A DNA stretch of 28,043 nt from an uncultured Lachnospiraceae bacterium (GTDB taxonomy: Bacteria; Bacillota; Clostridia; Lachnospirales; Lachnospiraceae), in NCBI GenBank assembly GCA_910578085.1, contig CAJTPM010000041.1, positions 1-28,043 on the forward strand. Direction: 5' to 3'. This document shows, piece after piece, positions 15,451 through 23,809 of the stretch (positions within the stretch are counted from its first letter, which is position 1; each line of letters starts with the position of its first letter). Position numbers and translations under genes: made by a program. The notes beneath the pieces are model-generated. The model had not been told where the DNA came from and did not search any database. It saw only the letters and a list, made by a program, of their open reading frames with translations.

Positions 15451-18066
15451 AGTCTGTTCTCCTTTTAATGAATTTGTTTGTGGTGTTGCAGCTTCTGCTG
15501 TATGTTCTGAGTGCAGTGGTTTAAATAATCTCAGCCGCAGCGCATTGCAGACAACGCAGACGCTGCTTAAACTCATGGCCGCCGCACCGAACATCGGATT
15601 TAATTTCAGTCCGAAAGCCGGATAGAGAAGGCCCGCAGCCAGGGGTATGCCGATGCTGTTATAGAAAAAGGCCCAGAACAGGTTCTCCCTAATGTTGCGG
15701 ATCACGGACTTGCTGAGCCTGATGGCGTTGACCGCATCCATCAGGTCATTTCTGATGAGTACCGCGTCTGCGCTTTCGATGGCGACATCCGTCCCGGCGC
15801 CAATGGCGATGCCCACATCTGCTCTGGCGAGGGCCGGCGCATCGTTAATACCGTCTCCGATCATGGCCACCTTATGCCCCTGTTCCATCAGTTCCCTGAC
15901 TTTTTCCTCCTTCTGGTGAGGCAGGACCTGTGCAATCACATGTTTGATGTGAAGCCTCTTTCCGATGGCAGCGGCAGTCTTTTCGTTGTCGCCGGTGAGC
16001 ATCACGACATCGATGCCCAGCTTTTCAAACTGCCTGATCGCCTCCAGGCTGGAAGGTTTTTCCACATCGGCTACGGCGATCATGCCAAGGATCCGGAAAT
16101 CTGCCGGGGTGCTGTTTTCGCAAATATCTGCACAGGCAGAACCATCGGCGGTATTTTGGGCGCTCCCTGCGGCAGAACCGTCACCTGTATTGCAGTGGCC
16201 GTCTGTCCTGTCTGTGGAAGCAGAAATCGTACCCCTGCGCGCAAACAGAAGTACAGTCTTACCCTCTTCGGACAGCTTTGCAAAGTCCGTTTCAATGGAA
16301 GATAAATCAAATCCTTCTTCCTGCAGCAGCAGTTTATTTCCGGCATAGTAAATATCCCCTTGATACGTGCAGCGGACGCCACGGCCGAAGAGAGCCTTAA
16401 ACTGCTCCGCCTGCCAGAAAATTGAAGCATCAGCGGTGGAGGAAGCACCCGGAACAGATGTGCTGCGGATCGCTTCTTTGCCGGAAATGCCGGGAAGTTC
16501 AGGGGCTGCGATCCGCGTTTGAGTAAGCTGCTGTTCGGCGTATTGTAAAATCGCCTCCGCCAGGGGATGTTCACTCTGCTTTTCCAGCATGACCGCCACC
16601 TGTAACAGTTCCTCTTTTGTAATGCCCACAGGCAGAATATTAGTAACTTTCGGCCTGCCCTCGGTGATTGTACCGGTCTTATCGAGCACCACCGTGTCGA
16701 TGGAATGGGCCGTCTCCAGCGCCTCTCCGGATTTGATTAAAATACCGTTCTCGGCGCCCTTGCCTGTGCCCACCATGATAGCCACAGGGGTGGCAAGCCC
16801 CAGCGCGCAGGGGCAGGAGATCACCAGGACAGAAATGCCGATGGACAGCGAAAATTCAAAGCCCGCACCGGAAAACATCCAGATCAGGAAAGCAAGCAGG
16901 GCAATACACATCACCGTGGGAACAAAGATTCCAGCGATCTTATCCGCCAATTTCGCGATGGGCGCTTTGGAGGCGCTGGCCTCCTCCACAAGGCGGATGA
17001 TCTGGTTGATAGTCGTGTTTTCCCCGGTTTTCACGGCTTTCATCTGAAAATAGCCGCTCTTGTTGAGGGAGGCCGAGATCACCGTATTGCCCACGGTTTT
17101 TTCCACCGGGATGCTCTCGCCGGTGATGGCGGATTCGTCCAACGAGGAAGAACCGGAGGTGATGACGCCGTCCACCGGCACGTAAGCGCCGGGCTTGATG
17201 ATGACGATATCTCCCTCTTCTACCTGCTCCACGGGAACCTCCCGCTCCGAACCGTCGGCGGCAAGTAACAGCGCGGTTTTGGGCGCCAGGTTTACAAGCT
17301 TTTCGATGGCTTTACCGGTTTGGGCTTTGGAGCGGCTCTCCAGATATTTGCCTAGCGTGATAAGCGTCAGGATCGTGCCGGCGGACTCAAAATAGATCTC
17401 CATGCCGTAGCGCTCGATCAGGGCCATATCCTGATATCCAAGACCGTAGCTTAACCGGTAAATGACAAACACACCGTAGATCACCGCAGCGGCAGAACCG
17501 ACAGCCACCAGGGAATCCATGTTGGGACTTCTGCGGAATAGATTTTTAAAGCCATGGATAAAGTAGTTGCGGTTAAAATACAGGATCGGCAGCAGCAGCA
17601 AAAACTGGGTGAAGGCGAAGGTAACCGTATTTTCCGGCCCGTGGAAGGCATGCATCACAAAGGCTGGTATCGGCAGGCCGAACCATTCGTAAAACATGTG
17701 GTACATGGATACATACATGAGCGGGATCCAGAACAGGAAAGAAAGGATCAGTCTGGTTTTCATTTCCTTTCGCGCTTTCTGCATGGCATCCTGCAGGGAG
17801 TTTCCCGCAGAGGAGGAAACGGCCCCGGTATCTGCGCCGCCTGATGCGGGGTGCAGCGAAGAAGCGCCATAACCCGCCTTTTCCACGGCGGCAACAATAT
17901 CATCGGCACTTAATACCGTCTCATCGTAGGAAGCCTGCATGCTGCCGGTGAGCAGATTGACTTCGCATGTATCCATGCCCTCCAGTGCGGACACACATTT
18001 TTCCACCCGCGTGGAGCAGGCGGAACAGGTCATGCCTGTTACGGCAAATTTTTCTTTTTTTATCAT
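15235..18066 (-). CDS. copA: Copper-exporting P1B-type ATPase CopA with a C-terminal CopZ-like domain
   Basis: This is an ATP-driven Cu(I) exporter of the cytoplasmic membrane. The order is: N-terminal metal-binding domain with GMTCSAC (C14, C17); membrane spans from about 104; actuator TGES (315-318); transport motif CPC (418-420) in VISCPCALGLATP; phosphorylation site DKTGT (D462); HP at 500-501; TGDN (691-694); GDGINDAP (737-744); last spans to about 846. A second metal-binding domain, GMMCMHC, fills residues 873-943, where CopA normally stops near 850. Three low-complexity Ser/Ala/Gly/Thr/Asp-rich segments interrupt the protein at about 71-95, 531-553 and 611-657. AGGAGG lies six bases before the ATG and overlaps the csoR stop region. 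The fusion point contains an intact internal ribosome site, described separately. Confidence 0.95.
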   Translation of the reverse strand: MIKKEKFAVTGMTCSACSTRVEKCVSALEGMDTCEVNLLTGSMQASYDETVLSADDIVAAVEKAGYGASSLHPASGGADTGAVSSSAGNSLQDAMQKARKEMKTRLILSFLFWIPLMYVSMYHMFYEWFGLPIPAFVMHAFHGPENTVTFAFTQFLLLLPILYFNRNYFIHGFKNLFRRSPNMDSLVAVGSAAAVIYGVFVIYRLSYGLGYQDMALIERYGMEIYFESAGTILTLITLGKYLESRSKAQTGKAIEKLVNLAPKTALLLAADGSEREVPVEQVEEGDIVIIKPGAYVPVDGVITSGSSSLDESAITGESIPVEKTVGNTVISASLNKSGYFQMKAVKTGENTTINQIIRLVEEASASKAPIAKLADKIAGIFVPTVMCIALLAFLIWMFSGAGFEFSLSIGISVLVISCPCALGLATPVAIMVGTGKGAENGILIKSGEALETAHSIDTVVLDKTGTITEGRPKVTNILPVGITKEELLQVAVMLEKQSEHPLAEAILQYAEQQLTQTRIAAPELPGISGKEAIRSTSVPGASSTADASIFWQAEQFKALFGRGVRCTYQGDIYYAGNKLLLQEEGFDLSSIETDFAKLSEEGKTVLLFARRGTISASTDRTDGHCNTGDGSAAGSAQNTADGSACADICENSTPADFRILGMIAVADVEKPSSLEAIRQFEKLGIDVVMLTGDNEKTAAAIGKRLHIKHVIAQVLPHQKEEKVRELMEQGHKVAMIGDGINDAPALARADVGIAIGAGTDVAIESADAVLIRNDLMDAVNAIRLSKSVIRNIRENLFWAFFYNSIGIPLAAGLLYPAFGLKLNPMFGAAAMSLSSVCVVCNALRLRLFKPLHSEHTAEAATPQTNSLKGEQTMKELTLTIEGMMCMHCQKHATDALNAIEGVSAEVNLEEKKAYVKTDREIDDAVFKKAIADAGYEVTDIVRA

Positions 18067-18076
18067 AAAATGCCTC

Positions 18077-18409
18077 CTATTTCATCAGTTTTTTAAGCGT
18101 CTCGCAGAGCTCATCCACAACCTCATCATTTCCGTTACGAATATTATCTGCAACGCAGGTCTTAATATGCTGGGAGAGCAGCGCCTTATTAAATGCATTT
18201 AGTGCGGAAGTGACGGCGCTGACCTGGGTGATGATATCCACGCAGTAGCGTTCTTCCTCCACCATGGCGCGGACGCCGCGGACCTGGCCCTCGATACGGT
18301 TTAAGCGGTGGATCAGATCCTGATATTCTTTGTCCGCCCGGTGTTTGTGTTTTAAAAAGCATTCGCTGTCGCAGCAGCTTTTATCCGGAGTTTGCGTGTG
18401 CTCTGTCAT
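18077..18409 (-). CDS. csoR: Copper-sensing repressor CsoR
   Basis: This all-helical repressor leaves DNA on binding Cu(I). The diagnostic copper ligands are present: C56 (RYCVDIITQ), H81 and C85 (SQHIKTCV). The core IHRLNRIEGQVRGVRAMVEEERYC is classical. The N-terminus is extended and rich in Cys and His (CCDSECFLKHKH), a possible extra metal site. The length is 110 residues. It is the first gene of csoR-copA, and the copA ATG lies 10 bases past its stop. Its operator is in the promoter upstream. Ligand pattern and the neighbouring copA support copper over nickel or formaldehyde sensing. Confidence 0.95.
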   Translation of the reverse strand: MTEHTQTPDKSCCDSECFLKHKHRADKEYQDLIHRLNRIEGQVRGVRAMVEEERYCVDIITQVSAVTSALNAFNKALLSQHIKTCVADNIRNGNDEVVDELCETLKKLMK

Positions 18410-18480
18410 AGAAATTTCCCTCTTTCTACAGTCGGTTACTGTCTGATTATATGAAATAGTTGTGCAAAAACAACTTCCAA

Positions 18481-18499
18481 TATACCCCCATGGGGTATA
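18481..18499. promoter_or_regulatory. CsoR operator
   Basis: TATACCCCCATGGGGTATA has 8-bp arms TATACCCC/GGGGTATA around CAT, the GC-centred palindrome typical of CsoR sites. It begins at the -10 edge of the csoR promoter and covers the transcription start, so binding would block the operon directly. Confidence 0.9.
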
Positions 18500-18527
18500 C
18501 TATATAGGAAAAAGAGAGAATTGTCAA
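18499..18527 (-). promoter_or_regulatory. csoR-copA promoter
   Basis: On the minus strand a perfect TTGACA (18522-18527) and TATAGT (18499-18504) are spaced by 17 bp. The start point is expected near 18492, inside the CsoR operator. Confidence 0.85.
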
Positions 18528-18533
18528 TTCTCT

Positions 18534-18562
18534 TTGACGAAACGGATGAAAAATAATATAAT
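18534..18562 (+). promoter_or_regulatory. apt-relA promoter
   Basis: TTGACG (18534-18539) and a perfect TATAAT (18557-18562) are spaced by 17 bp, giving a start near 18569. It is divergent from the csoR promoter, and the two -35 boxes are only six bases apart, so polymerase at one may affect the other. Confidence 0.85.
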
Positions 18563-18615
18563 GATAAACATAGTGCAGAACTATACACATTTAGAAAAGC
18601 CGGAGGAATACGCTG

Positions 18616-19140
18616 ATGAAAAAGTTGGAAGAATATGTGAGAAGCATCCCTGATTTTCCGGAGGAGGGTATTATTTTCAGAGATGTGACAAGTGTGCTGC
18701 AGGATGCAGAAGGGCTGCATCTGGCCATCGAGACGATGCAGGATATGGTGAAAGATCTGGAAGTGGATGTGATCGCAGGGCCCGAGTCGAGAGGTTTTAT
18801 TTTCGGGACACCCATCGCCTACAACATGCACAAACCCTTTGTGCTGATCCGCAAAAAAGGAAAACTGCCCTGCGAGACGGTATCCATTGACTATGAGCTG
18901 GAGTATGGTACGGCAACGATTGAAATGCACAAAGATTCCATCAAACCGGGACAGAAAGTGCTGATCGTGGATGACCTGATCGCAACCGGCGGCACGACGA
19001 AGGCCATGATCGATCTTGTGGAGTCTCTCGGCGGAGAGGTGGTCGGTATTGTTGTGCTGATGGAACTGGCAGGCCTTCAGGGCAGGAAGAAAATTGAAGG
19101 GTACCGGTTGGATTCCGCGATCGTGTATCCGGGCAATTAG
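18616..19140 (+). CDS. apt: Adenine phosphoribosyltransferase
   Basis: The enzyme salvages adenine to AMP using PRPP. The PRPP-binding loop VLIVDDLIATGGT (115-127) is intact, as are the N-terminal VRSIPDFPEEGIIFRDVT and the GPESRGFIFG segment that holds the base. The length of 174 residues is standard. GGAGG lies about 11 bases before the ATG. relA follows after 35 bases. The apt-relA pairing is common in Firmicutes and links purine salvage with (p)ppGpp control. Confidence 0.98.
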   Translation: MKKLEEYVRSIPDFPEEGIIFRDVTSVLQDAEGLHLAIETMQDMVKDLEVDVIAGPESRGFIFGTPIAYNMHKPFVLIRKKGKLPCETVSIDYELEYGTATIEMHKDSIKPGQKVLIVDDLIATGGTTKAMIDLVESLGGEVVGIVVLMELAGLQGRKKIEGYRLDSAIVYPGN

Positions 19141-19175
19141 CGTGTCCGTATTCAGAATAGCGAAGTGAGATAATT

Positions 19176-21485
19176 ATGGAAGAGAGCACCAAAACTGTTA
19201 TTGAAGATGGAAAGATGGAGCCGGTGGGCGATTACAAAGGTCCTGAAGATCTGTATCAGGATCTGATTCGCCGTGTGAAAAAGTATCACCCGTCTGATAA
19301 TATCAGTCTGATCGAGAAGGCCTATAATCTTGCGAATGATGCCCATAAGGGGCAGGTCAGAAAGTCCGGAGAGCCCTACATCATCCATCCGCTGTATGTG
19401 GGCATCGTGCTGGCGGATCTGGAGATGGATAAGGAGACCATTGCGGCAGGACTTCTGCATGATGTAGTGGAAGACACGCTGTACACGGAAGACGAGCTGA
19501 CAGAAATGTTCGGGGCTGATGTGACGCTCCTTGTGGACGGTGTGACAAAGCTGCAGCATTTCAGTACGGAAGGCGCCGGCAGCGTAGGGAAAATTACGGA
19601 CAAGGTGGACATCCAGGCGGAAAATCTGCGGAAAATGTTTCTGGCCATGGCGAAGGATATCCGCGTGATCATCATCAAGCTGGCGGACAGACTGCACAAT
19701 ATGCGGACGCTGAAATTTATGCCAGCGGAAAAGCAGCAGCGGATTGCCAGAGAGACGTTGGATATTTATTCTCCCATCGCCGACAGGCTTGGCATCAGCA
19801 AGATTAAGGTAGAGCTTGACGATCTGTCCCTCAAATATCTGGAACCGGAGGCCTATTATGATCTGGTGGATAAGATCGACACGAGAAAGAGTGTGCGGGA
19901 GGCCTATATCCAGTCTATTGTGGATGAGGTGAAAACCCATATTGAGGAGGCGAATATCCGTGCCATGATAGATGGGCGGATCAAGCACTTTTTCAGCATC
20001 TACCGGAAGATGATCAACCAGAATAAGACGCTTGACCAGATCTACGACCTGTTTGCCATCCGGATCATTGTGGATTCCATCAAGGACTGTTACGCGGCGC
20101 TCGGAGTGATCCACGAGATGTACACGCCGATCCCGGGGCGCTTTAAGGATTATATTGCCATGCCGAAAGCCAATATGTATCAGTCTCTGCATACAACGCT
20201 GATCGGGGCGGGCGGAAAACCTTTTGAGGTGCAGATCCGGACCGAGGAGATGCACAAGGCGGCGGAGTACGGCATTGCGGCTCACTGGAAGTACAAGGAG
20301 GCCTCCGACGGAAAGAAGACCGGCAGAGATCAGTCCGAGGCGGAGAAGATGGCCTGGCTTCGTCAGATTTTAGAATGGCAGCAGGACAATTCCAACAACA
20401 GGGAATTTATGAATCTGGTGAAGAACGATCTGGATCTGTTCTCGGACCAGGTATACTGTTTTACGCCGAACGGCGAGGTGAAAAACCTTCCTTCCGGTTC
20501 AACACCCATCGATTTTGCCTATGCGGTGCACAGTGCGGTGGGGAACCGTATGATCGGCGCAAGAGTCAACGGGAAACTGGTGACGATAGAATATGAGATC
20601 CAGAACGGCGACCGGATCGAGATATTGACCTCTCAGAATTCCAAAGGGCCCAGCCGCGACTGGTTAAAACTCGTGAAGAGTACACAGGCCAGAAACAAGA
20701 TCAATCAGTGGTTCAAGCAGGAACTGAAAGAAGATAATATTGAAAAAGGCAGGGAGATGATAGCGGCCTACTGCAAGGCGAAAGCCATCTGCCAGACCGA
20801 TATCATGACTTCGGAATATATGGACGCCGTGATGCGCAAGTATGGCTTTCATGACTGGGATTCCGTGCTGGCGGCGGTGGGGCACGGTGGTTTAAAGGAA
20901 GGCCAGATCATCAACCGTATGGTGGAGTTCCATGAGCGGGACCACAAAAAGAAGATGACCGATGAGGAAGTGCTGGCCGTTATTGAGGAGAATACCAGAA
21001 GTAAGAGCCAGCAGACCGGAAGAGGGGGTATTGTTGTCAGGGGTGTGCATGATGTGTCTGTACATTTCAGCAAATGCTGTGCGCCGGTGCCGGGGGACGA
21101 GATCGTAGGGTTTATCACCAGAGGCCGGGGGATTTCCATCCACCGCACGGACTGTGTCAATGTGATCAATCTGGATGAGGTGGACAGAGAGCGCCTGATC
21201 GAAGCGGAATGGCAGATACCGGAGGGCGGAAGCGCCGGGCAGGAAAAATATCTGACAGAGATTACCATTTACGGAAACAACAGAAGCGGACTGCTCGCCG
21301 ATATCTCAAGAGTACTGACAGAAAAGGGGATCGATATCTGTTCCATGAATACCAGGGTGAGCAAGCAGGGCATAGCCACGCTTGTGACAACATTCTATAT
21401 CTCCGGGCGGGAAGAGCTGAACCGCATTATCGAAAAGATCCGCATGATAGAGAGCGTGCTGGATGTGGAAAGGACGACAGGCTGA
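19176..21485 (+). CDS. relA: Bifunctional (p)ppGpp synthetase/hydrolase (RelA/SpoT family, Rel)
   Basis: This is the stringent-response enzyme that makes and degrades (p)ppGpp. Domain order: HD hydrolase with LLHDVVEDT (about 93-101) and IKLADRLHNMRTL; synthetase with RFKDYIAMPKANMYQSLHTT (about 320-340) and EVQIRTEEMHKAAEYGIAAHWKYKE; TGS domain (about 424-485, VYCFTPNGEVKNLPSGSTPIDFAYAVH); a zinc-finger-like CCAPVPGDEIVG segment; C-terminal ACT domain (about 690-769). Both active sites look intact, so the protein should be bifunctional. The length of 769 residues is slightly longer than typical. AAGTGAGA precedes the ATG. Its TGA overlaps the ATG of the next gene. Confidence 0.97.
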   Translation: MEESTKTVIEDGKMEPVGDYKGPEDLYQDLIRRVKKYHPSDNISLIEKAYNLANDAHKGQVRKSGEPYIIHPLYVGIVLADLEMDKETIAAGLLHDVVEDTLYTEDELTEMFGADVTLLVDGVTKLQHFSTEGAGSVGKITDKVDIQAENLRKMFLAMAKDIRVIIIKLADRLHNMRTLKFMPAEKQQRIARETLDIYSPIADRLGISKIKVELDDLSLKYLEPEAYYDLVDKIDTRKSVREAYIQSIVDEVKTHIEEANIRAMIDGRIKHFFSIYRKMINQNKTLDQIYDLFAIRIIVDSIKDCYAALGVIHEMYTPIPGRFKDYIAMPKANMYQSLHTTLIGAGGKPFEVQIRTEEMHKAAEYGIAAHWKYKEASDGKKTGRDQSEAEKMAWLRQILEWQQDNSNNREFMNLVKNDLDLFSDQVYCFTPNGEVKNLPSGSTPIDFAYAVHSAVGNRMIGARVNGKLVTIEYEIQNGDRIEILTSQNSKGPSRDWLKLVKSTQARNKINQWFKQELKEDNIEKGREMIAAYCKAKAICQTDIMTSEYMDAVMRKYGFHDWDSVLAAVGHGGLKEGQIINRMVEFHERDHKKKMTDEEVLAVIEENTRSKSQQTGRGGIVVRGVHDVSVHFSKCCAPVPGDEIVGFITRGRGISIHRTDCVNVINLDEVDRERLIEAEWQIPEGGSAGQEKYLTEITIYGNNRSGLLADISRVLTEKGIDICSMNTRVSKQGIATLVTTFYISGREELNRIIEKIRMIESVLDVERTTG

Positions 21486-22117
21486 TGGCTAATTTGAAAA
21501 TCGGAAAAATTACAATGGGTTCCTGTGCAACCAACTGTTACTTTGTATACAGGGAAGGGGAGAAAAAAGTGCTCTTCTTTGATCCGGCGGATCAGGGGGA
21601 GTATCTGTACCAGGCCTTGAAACAGAAAGGGTTTGAGGTGGCGGCGATCCTTTTAACCCATGGACATTTCGACCATATCTGGGGAGCACAGAAGCTGCGG
21701 GAGCTTTCCGGCGCGAAGATCTATGCCTGCAGGGAGGAGGAAAAGCTTCTTCTGGATGCAGGGATGAATGTATCGGAGATGGCAGGGAGAGCCTGTACGG
21801 TGAGAGCAAATGCCTTTTTGGAGGATGGGCAGGAGATGACCATCGAAGGGATGACTTTCTGCGTGATCCTGACGCCGGGCCATACCGGGGGGAGCTGCTG
21901 CTATTATTTCGCGGAGGACGACATATTAGTCAGCGGCGATACGCTGTTTCAGGAGTCCGTGGGCAGAACGGATTTTCCCACGGGGTCTTTTTCGGAGATC
22001 GTGCGATCCATCAAAGAAAAGCTGTTTGTGCTGCCGGATGAGGTGAGGGTGTACCCGGGACATGGGGAGGCCACTTCCATCGGGTATGAGAAGATCCATA
22101 ATCCGTTCTGTGTGTAA
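21485..22117 (+). CDS. MBL-fold metallohydrolase (YcbL/glyoxalase II-like)
   Basis: This is a two-metal hydrolase of the metallo-beta-lactamase fold. Ligand motifs: THGHFDH (58-64), TPGHTGG, SGDTLF and YPGHGE. The compact 210-residue form resembles YcbL-type proteins, for which thioester hydrolysis has been proposed. The ATG at 21485 overlaps the relA stop (TGATG), so translation is probably coupled. A longer reading from 21209 lies wholly inside relA and is rejected. The relA-MBL-hemZ order is common in Clostridia. Confidence 0.93.
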   Translation: MANLKIGKITMGSCATNCYFVYREGEKKVLFFDPADQGEYLYQALKQKGFEVAAILLTHGHFDHIWGAQKLRELSGAKIYACREEEKLLLDAGMNVSEMAGRACTVRANAFLEDGQEMTIEGMTFCVILTPGHTGGSCCYYFAEDDILVSGDTLFQESVGRTDFPTGSFSEIVRSIKEKLFVLPDEVRVYPGHGEATSIGYEKIHNPFCV

Positions 22118-22132
22118 AAAGCCTGTTTGAAT

Positions 22133-22156
22133 GGCCGGAGTATCTGTTCTCCGGCC
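22133..22156 (+). terminator. Hairpin between the MBL gene and hemZ
   Basis: GGCCGGAG and CTCCGGCC pair perfectly around an 8-base loop 16 bases after the MBL stop. The following TGCTGTTGTT is only weakly T-rich, so termination may be partial or the structure may act in mRNA processing. Confidence 0.4.
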
Positions 22157-22224
22157 TGCTGTTGTTCAGCGCGGAAATTTCTGTTTTTCCAAAACAAAAG
22201 AATGGCGCGGTCGGGGAAAACCAA

Positions 22225-23652
22225 ATGTACATCATCAGATTAAATGAAGCAAAATATGAATATGAGATCCATGCTTTAGTGAAGGCATTTTATCCGGGGG
22301 AGGAGGTCAGGGTACTAACTCCGGCCTCTGTGGTGAAGGACAGGAAAATTCGGGAGGAGCAGCCAAAACTGGAAATTTTCTTTGCGAAAAACTGTGTGAC
22401 TATCAGGGGAGAAGCGGGGGAAAGGACCGTTTTTTCGGATGCGAAAGAAGCATTCGGCGCGGCGTTTTACAGATATCTGTCTGAGATGACGAGAAAAGAA
22501 CTTCCGTGGGGGAATTTGACCGGCATCAGACCGACGAAGATCGCATTAACGATGCTGGAGGAAGGGAAAAAGGAAGAAGAGATTTTGAAATTTCTTCGGG
22601 AGAAGCATTTTGTGTCGGAGAAAAAGGCGCGTCTTGGCCTGGATATTGCAAAGCGAGAACGTAGGATCTTGGCGCCGATCGATTACGAGAATGGATACAG
22701 CCTTTATGTCGGGATCCCTTTCTGTCCGACCACATGCCTGTACTGTTCCTTTACCTCCTTTCCGATCGCGAGCTGGAAAAAGCGGGTGGGAGAATATCTG
22801 ACGGCGCTTGAAAAGGAAATTGAGTTCACAGCGGATATTTACCGGGATAAGAAGATCGATACGCTCTATATCGGCGGCGGCACGCCGATGACGTTGGAAC
22901 CGGAGGAGCTGGAAAGGCTGTTATGCAGTCTGGAGAGAGCCTTTGACCTGTCGGGACTGCAGGAATTTACGGTGGAGGCCGGACGGGCGGACAGCATTAC
23001 AGCGAAAAAGTTATCGGTGTTAAAAGCCCATGGTGTGACGAGGATATCTGTCAATCCCCAGACCATGAAAGACGAGACCTTAAAGCTGATCGGCAGACAG
23101 CATACGGTGGCGCAGGTCAGGGAGGCATTTTTGTCAGCAAAGCAGGCGGGCTTTGCTAATATCAATATGGATATGATTCTGGGGCTTCCCGGGGAGACGT
23201 CGGAGGATGTGGCGGCAACGATAGAGGCATTAAAGGAGCTTTCGCCGGATTCCCTGACGGTACATTCCCTGGCGATAAAGCGGGCAAGCCACCTGAGAGA
23301 CTGGGTGGGGGAGCACGGCCTTGATGGGCTGCAGAACACTGAGGAGACGATGCAGATCGCGGCGGCGGGGGCAGAAGCGCTCTCCATGAAGCCCTATTAT
23401 CTCTACAGGCAGAAAAATATGACCGGTAATCTGGAGAACGTCGGGTTCGCCAGAGAAGGGTGCTATGGGATTTATAACATATTGATCATGGAGGAGAAAC
23501 AGACCATAGTCGCCTGCGGAGCCGGGAGTGTGTCAAAACGGGTATATCCTGACGGACGTATCGAGAGATGCGAAAATGTCAAGGATGTCGCTTCTTTCAT
23601 AGAAAGAATCGATGAAATGATTGAAAGAAAACGGAAACTTCTTGAGGATTAA
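22225..23652 (+). CDS. hemZ: Oxygen-independent coproporphyrinogen III oxidase HemZ (radical SAM)
   Basis: This radical SAM enzyme of haem synthesis decarboxylates coproporphyrinogen III without oxygen. The cluster motif is C167-x3-C171-x2-C174 (PFCPTTCLYCSF), followed by LYIGGGTPMTLEPEELERLL and NMDMILGLPGET, typical of the HemN/HemZ group. The N-terminal 160 residues carry the HemZ-type extension with WGNLTGIRPTKIA. I choose the ATG at 22225 (MYIIRLNEAKYEYEIH) because the family starts this way; GGGGAAAA lies upstream. An in-frame ATG at 22162 would add 21 residues from the intergenic hairpin flank. The length is 475 residues. A mobile element begins directly after the stop. HemW-like activity is less likely because of the long N-terminal domain. 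Confidence 0.9.
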   Translation: MYIIRLNEAKYEYEIHALVKAFYPGEEVRVLTPASVVKDRKIREEQPKLEIFFAKNCVTIRGEAGERTVFSDAKEAFGAAFYRYLSEMTRKELPWGNLTGIRPTKIALTMLEEGKKEEEILKFLREKHFVSEKKARLGLDIAKRERRILAPIDYENGYSLYVGIPFCPTTCLYCSFTSFPIASWKKRVGEYLTALEKEIEFTADIYRDKKIDTLYIGGGTPMTLEPEELERLLCSLERAFDLSGLQEFTVEAGRADSITAKKLSVLKAHGVTRISVNPQTMKDETLKLIGRQHTVAQVREAFLSAKQAGFANINMDMILGLPGETSEDVAATIEALKELSPDSLTVHSLAIKRASHLRDWVGEHGLDGLQNTEETMQIAAAGAEALSMKPYYLYRQKNMTGNLENVGFAREGCYGIYNILIMEEKQTIVACGAGSVSKRVYPDGRIERCENVKDVASFIERIDEMIERKRKLLED

Positions 23653-23664
23653 AAAGAGTTTTTG

Positions 23665-23744
23665 TTGTACATCAAAATAGGGTTAGTACATCAATTGTAC
23701 ATCATTTTTTTACCCAATGGTACTGAATAATACTTGATGATGTA
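23665..23744. repeat. GTACATCA repeats at the presumed left end of the element
   Basis: GTACATCA occurs as direct repeats at 23667-23674, 23686-23693 and 23697-23704; the first and third share TTGTACATCA. A nearly complementary TGATGTA lies at 23738-23744. Such clustered short repeats are typical of recombinase arm-binding sites near element ends, but no att core can be fixed without the other end. Confidence 0.5.
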
Positions 23745-23761
23745 GAGGAACAACCTAATAT
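23734..23761 (+). promoter_or_regulatory. Probable promoter of the mobile-element operon
   Basis: TTGATG (23734-23739) and TAATAT (23756-23761) are spaced by 16 bp. The transcript would start near 23768, immediately before the terminator hairpin at 23769. Confidence 0.55.
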
Positions 23762-23768
23762 AGCGCCT

Positions 23769-23809
23769 AAAGGACAAACTTATTTTAACGAATAAGGATG
23801 TCCTTTTTT
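23769..23809 (+). terminator. Leader terminator (possible attenuator) of the mobile-element operon
   Basis: AAAGGAC and GTCCTTT form the base, CTTATT and AATAAG the upper stem, TTAACG the loop, and the right arm ends in a T run to 23809. It lies between the presumed promoter and the first gene, so it must be read through or refolded for expression. Confidence 0.75.

Noticed and set aside
19152..20285. Long antisense frame (377 codons) opposite relA
   Set aside because: It mirrors the codon pattern of relA, its protein has no recognisable family, and relA is complete and conserved.
21209..21484. N-terminal extension of the MBL hydrolase
   Set aside because: It lies entirely inside the relA 3' end in another frame; the ATG overlapping the relA stop begins the conserved fold.
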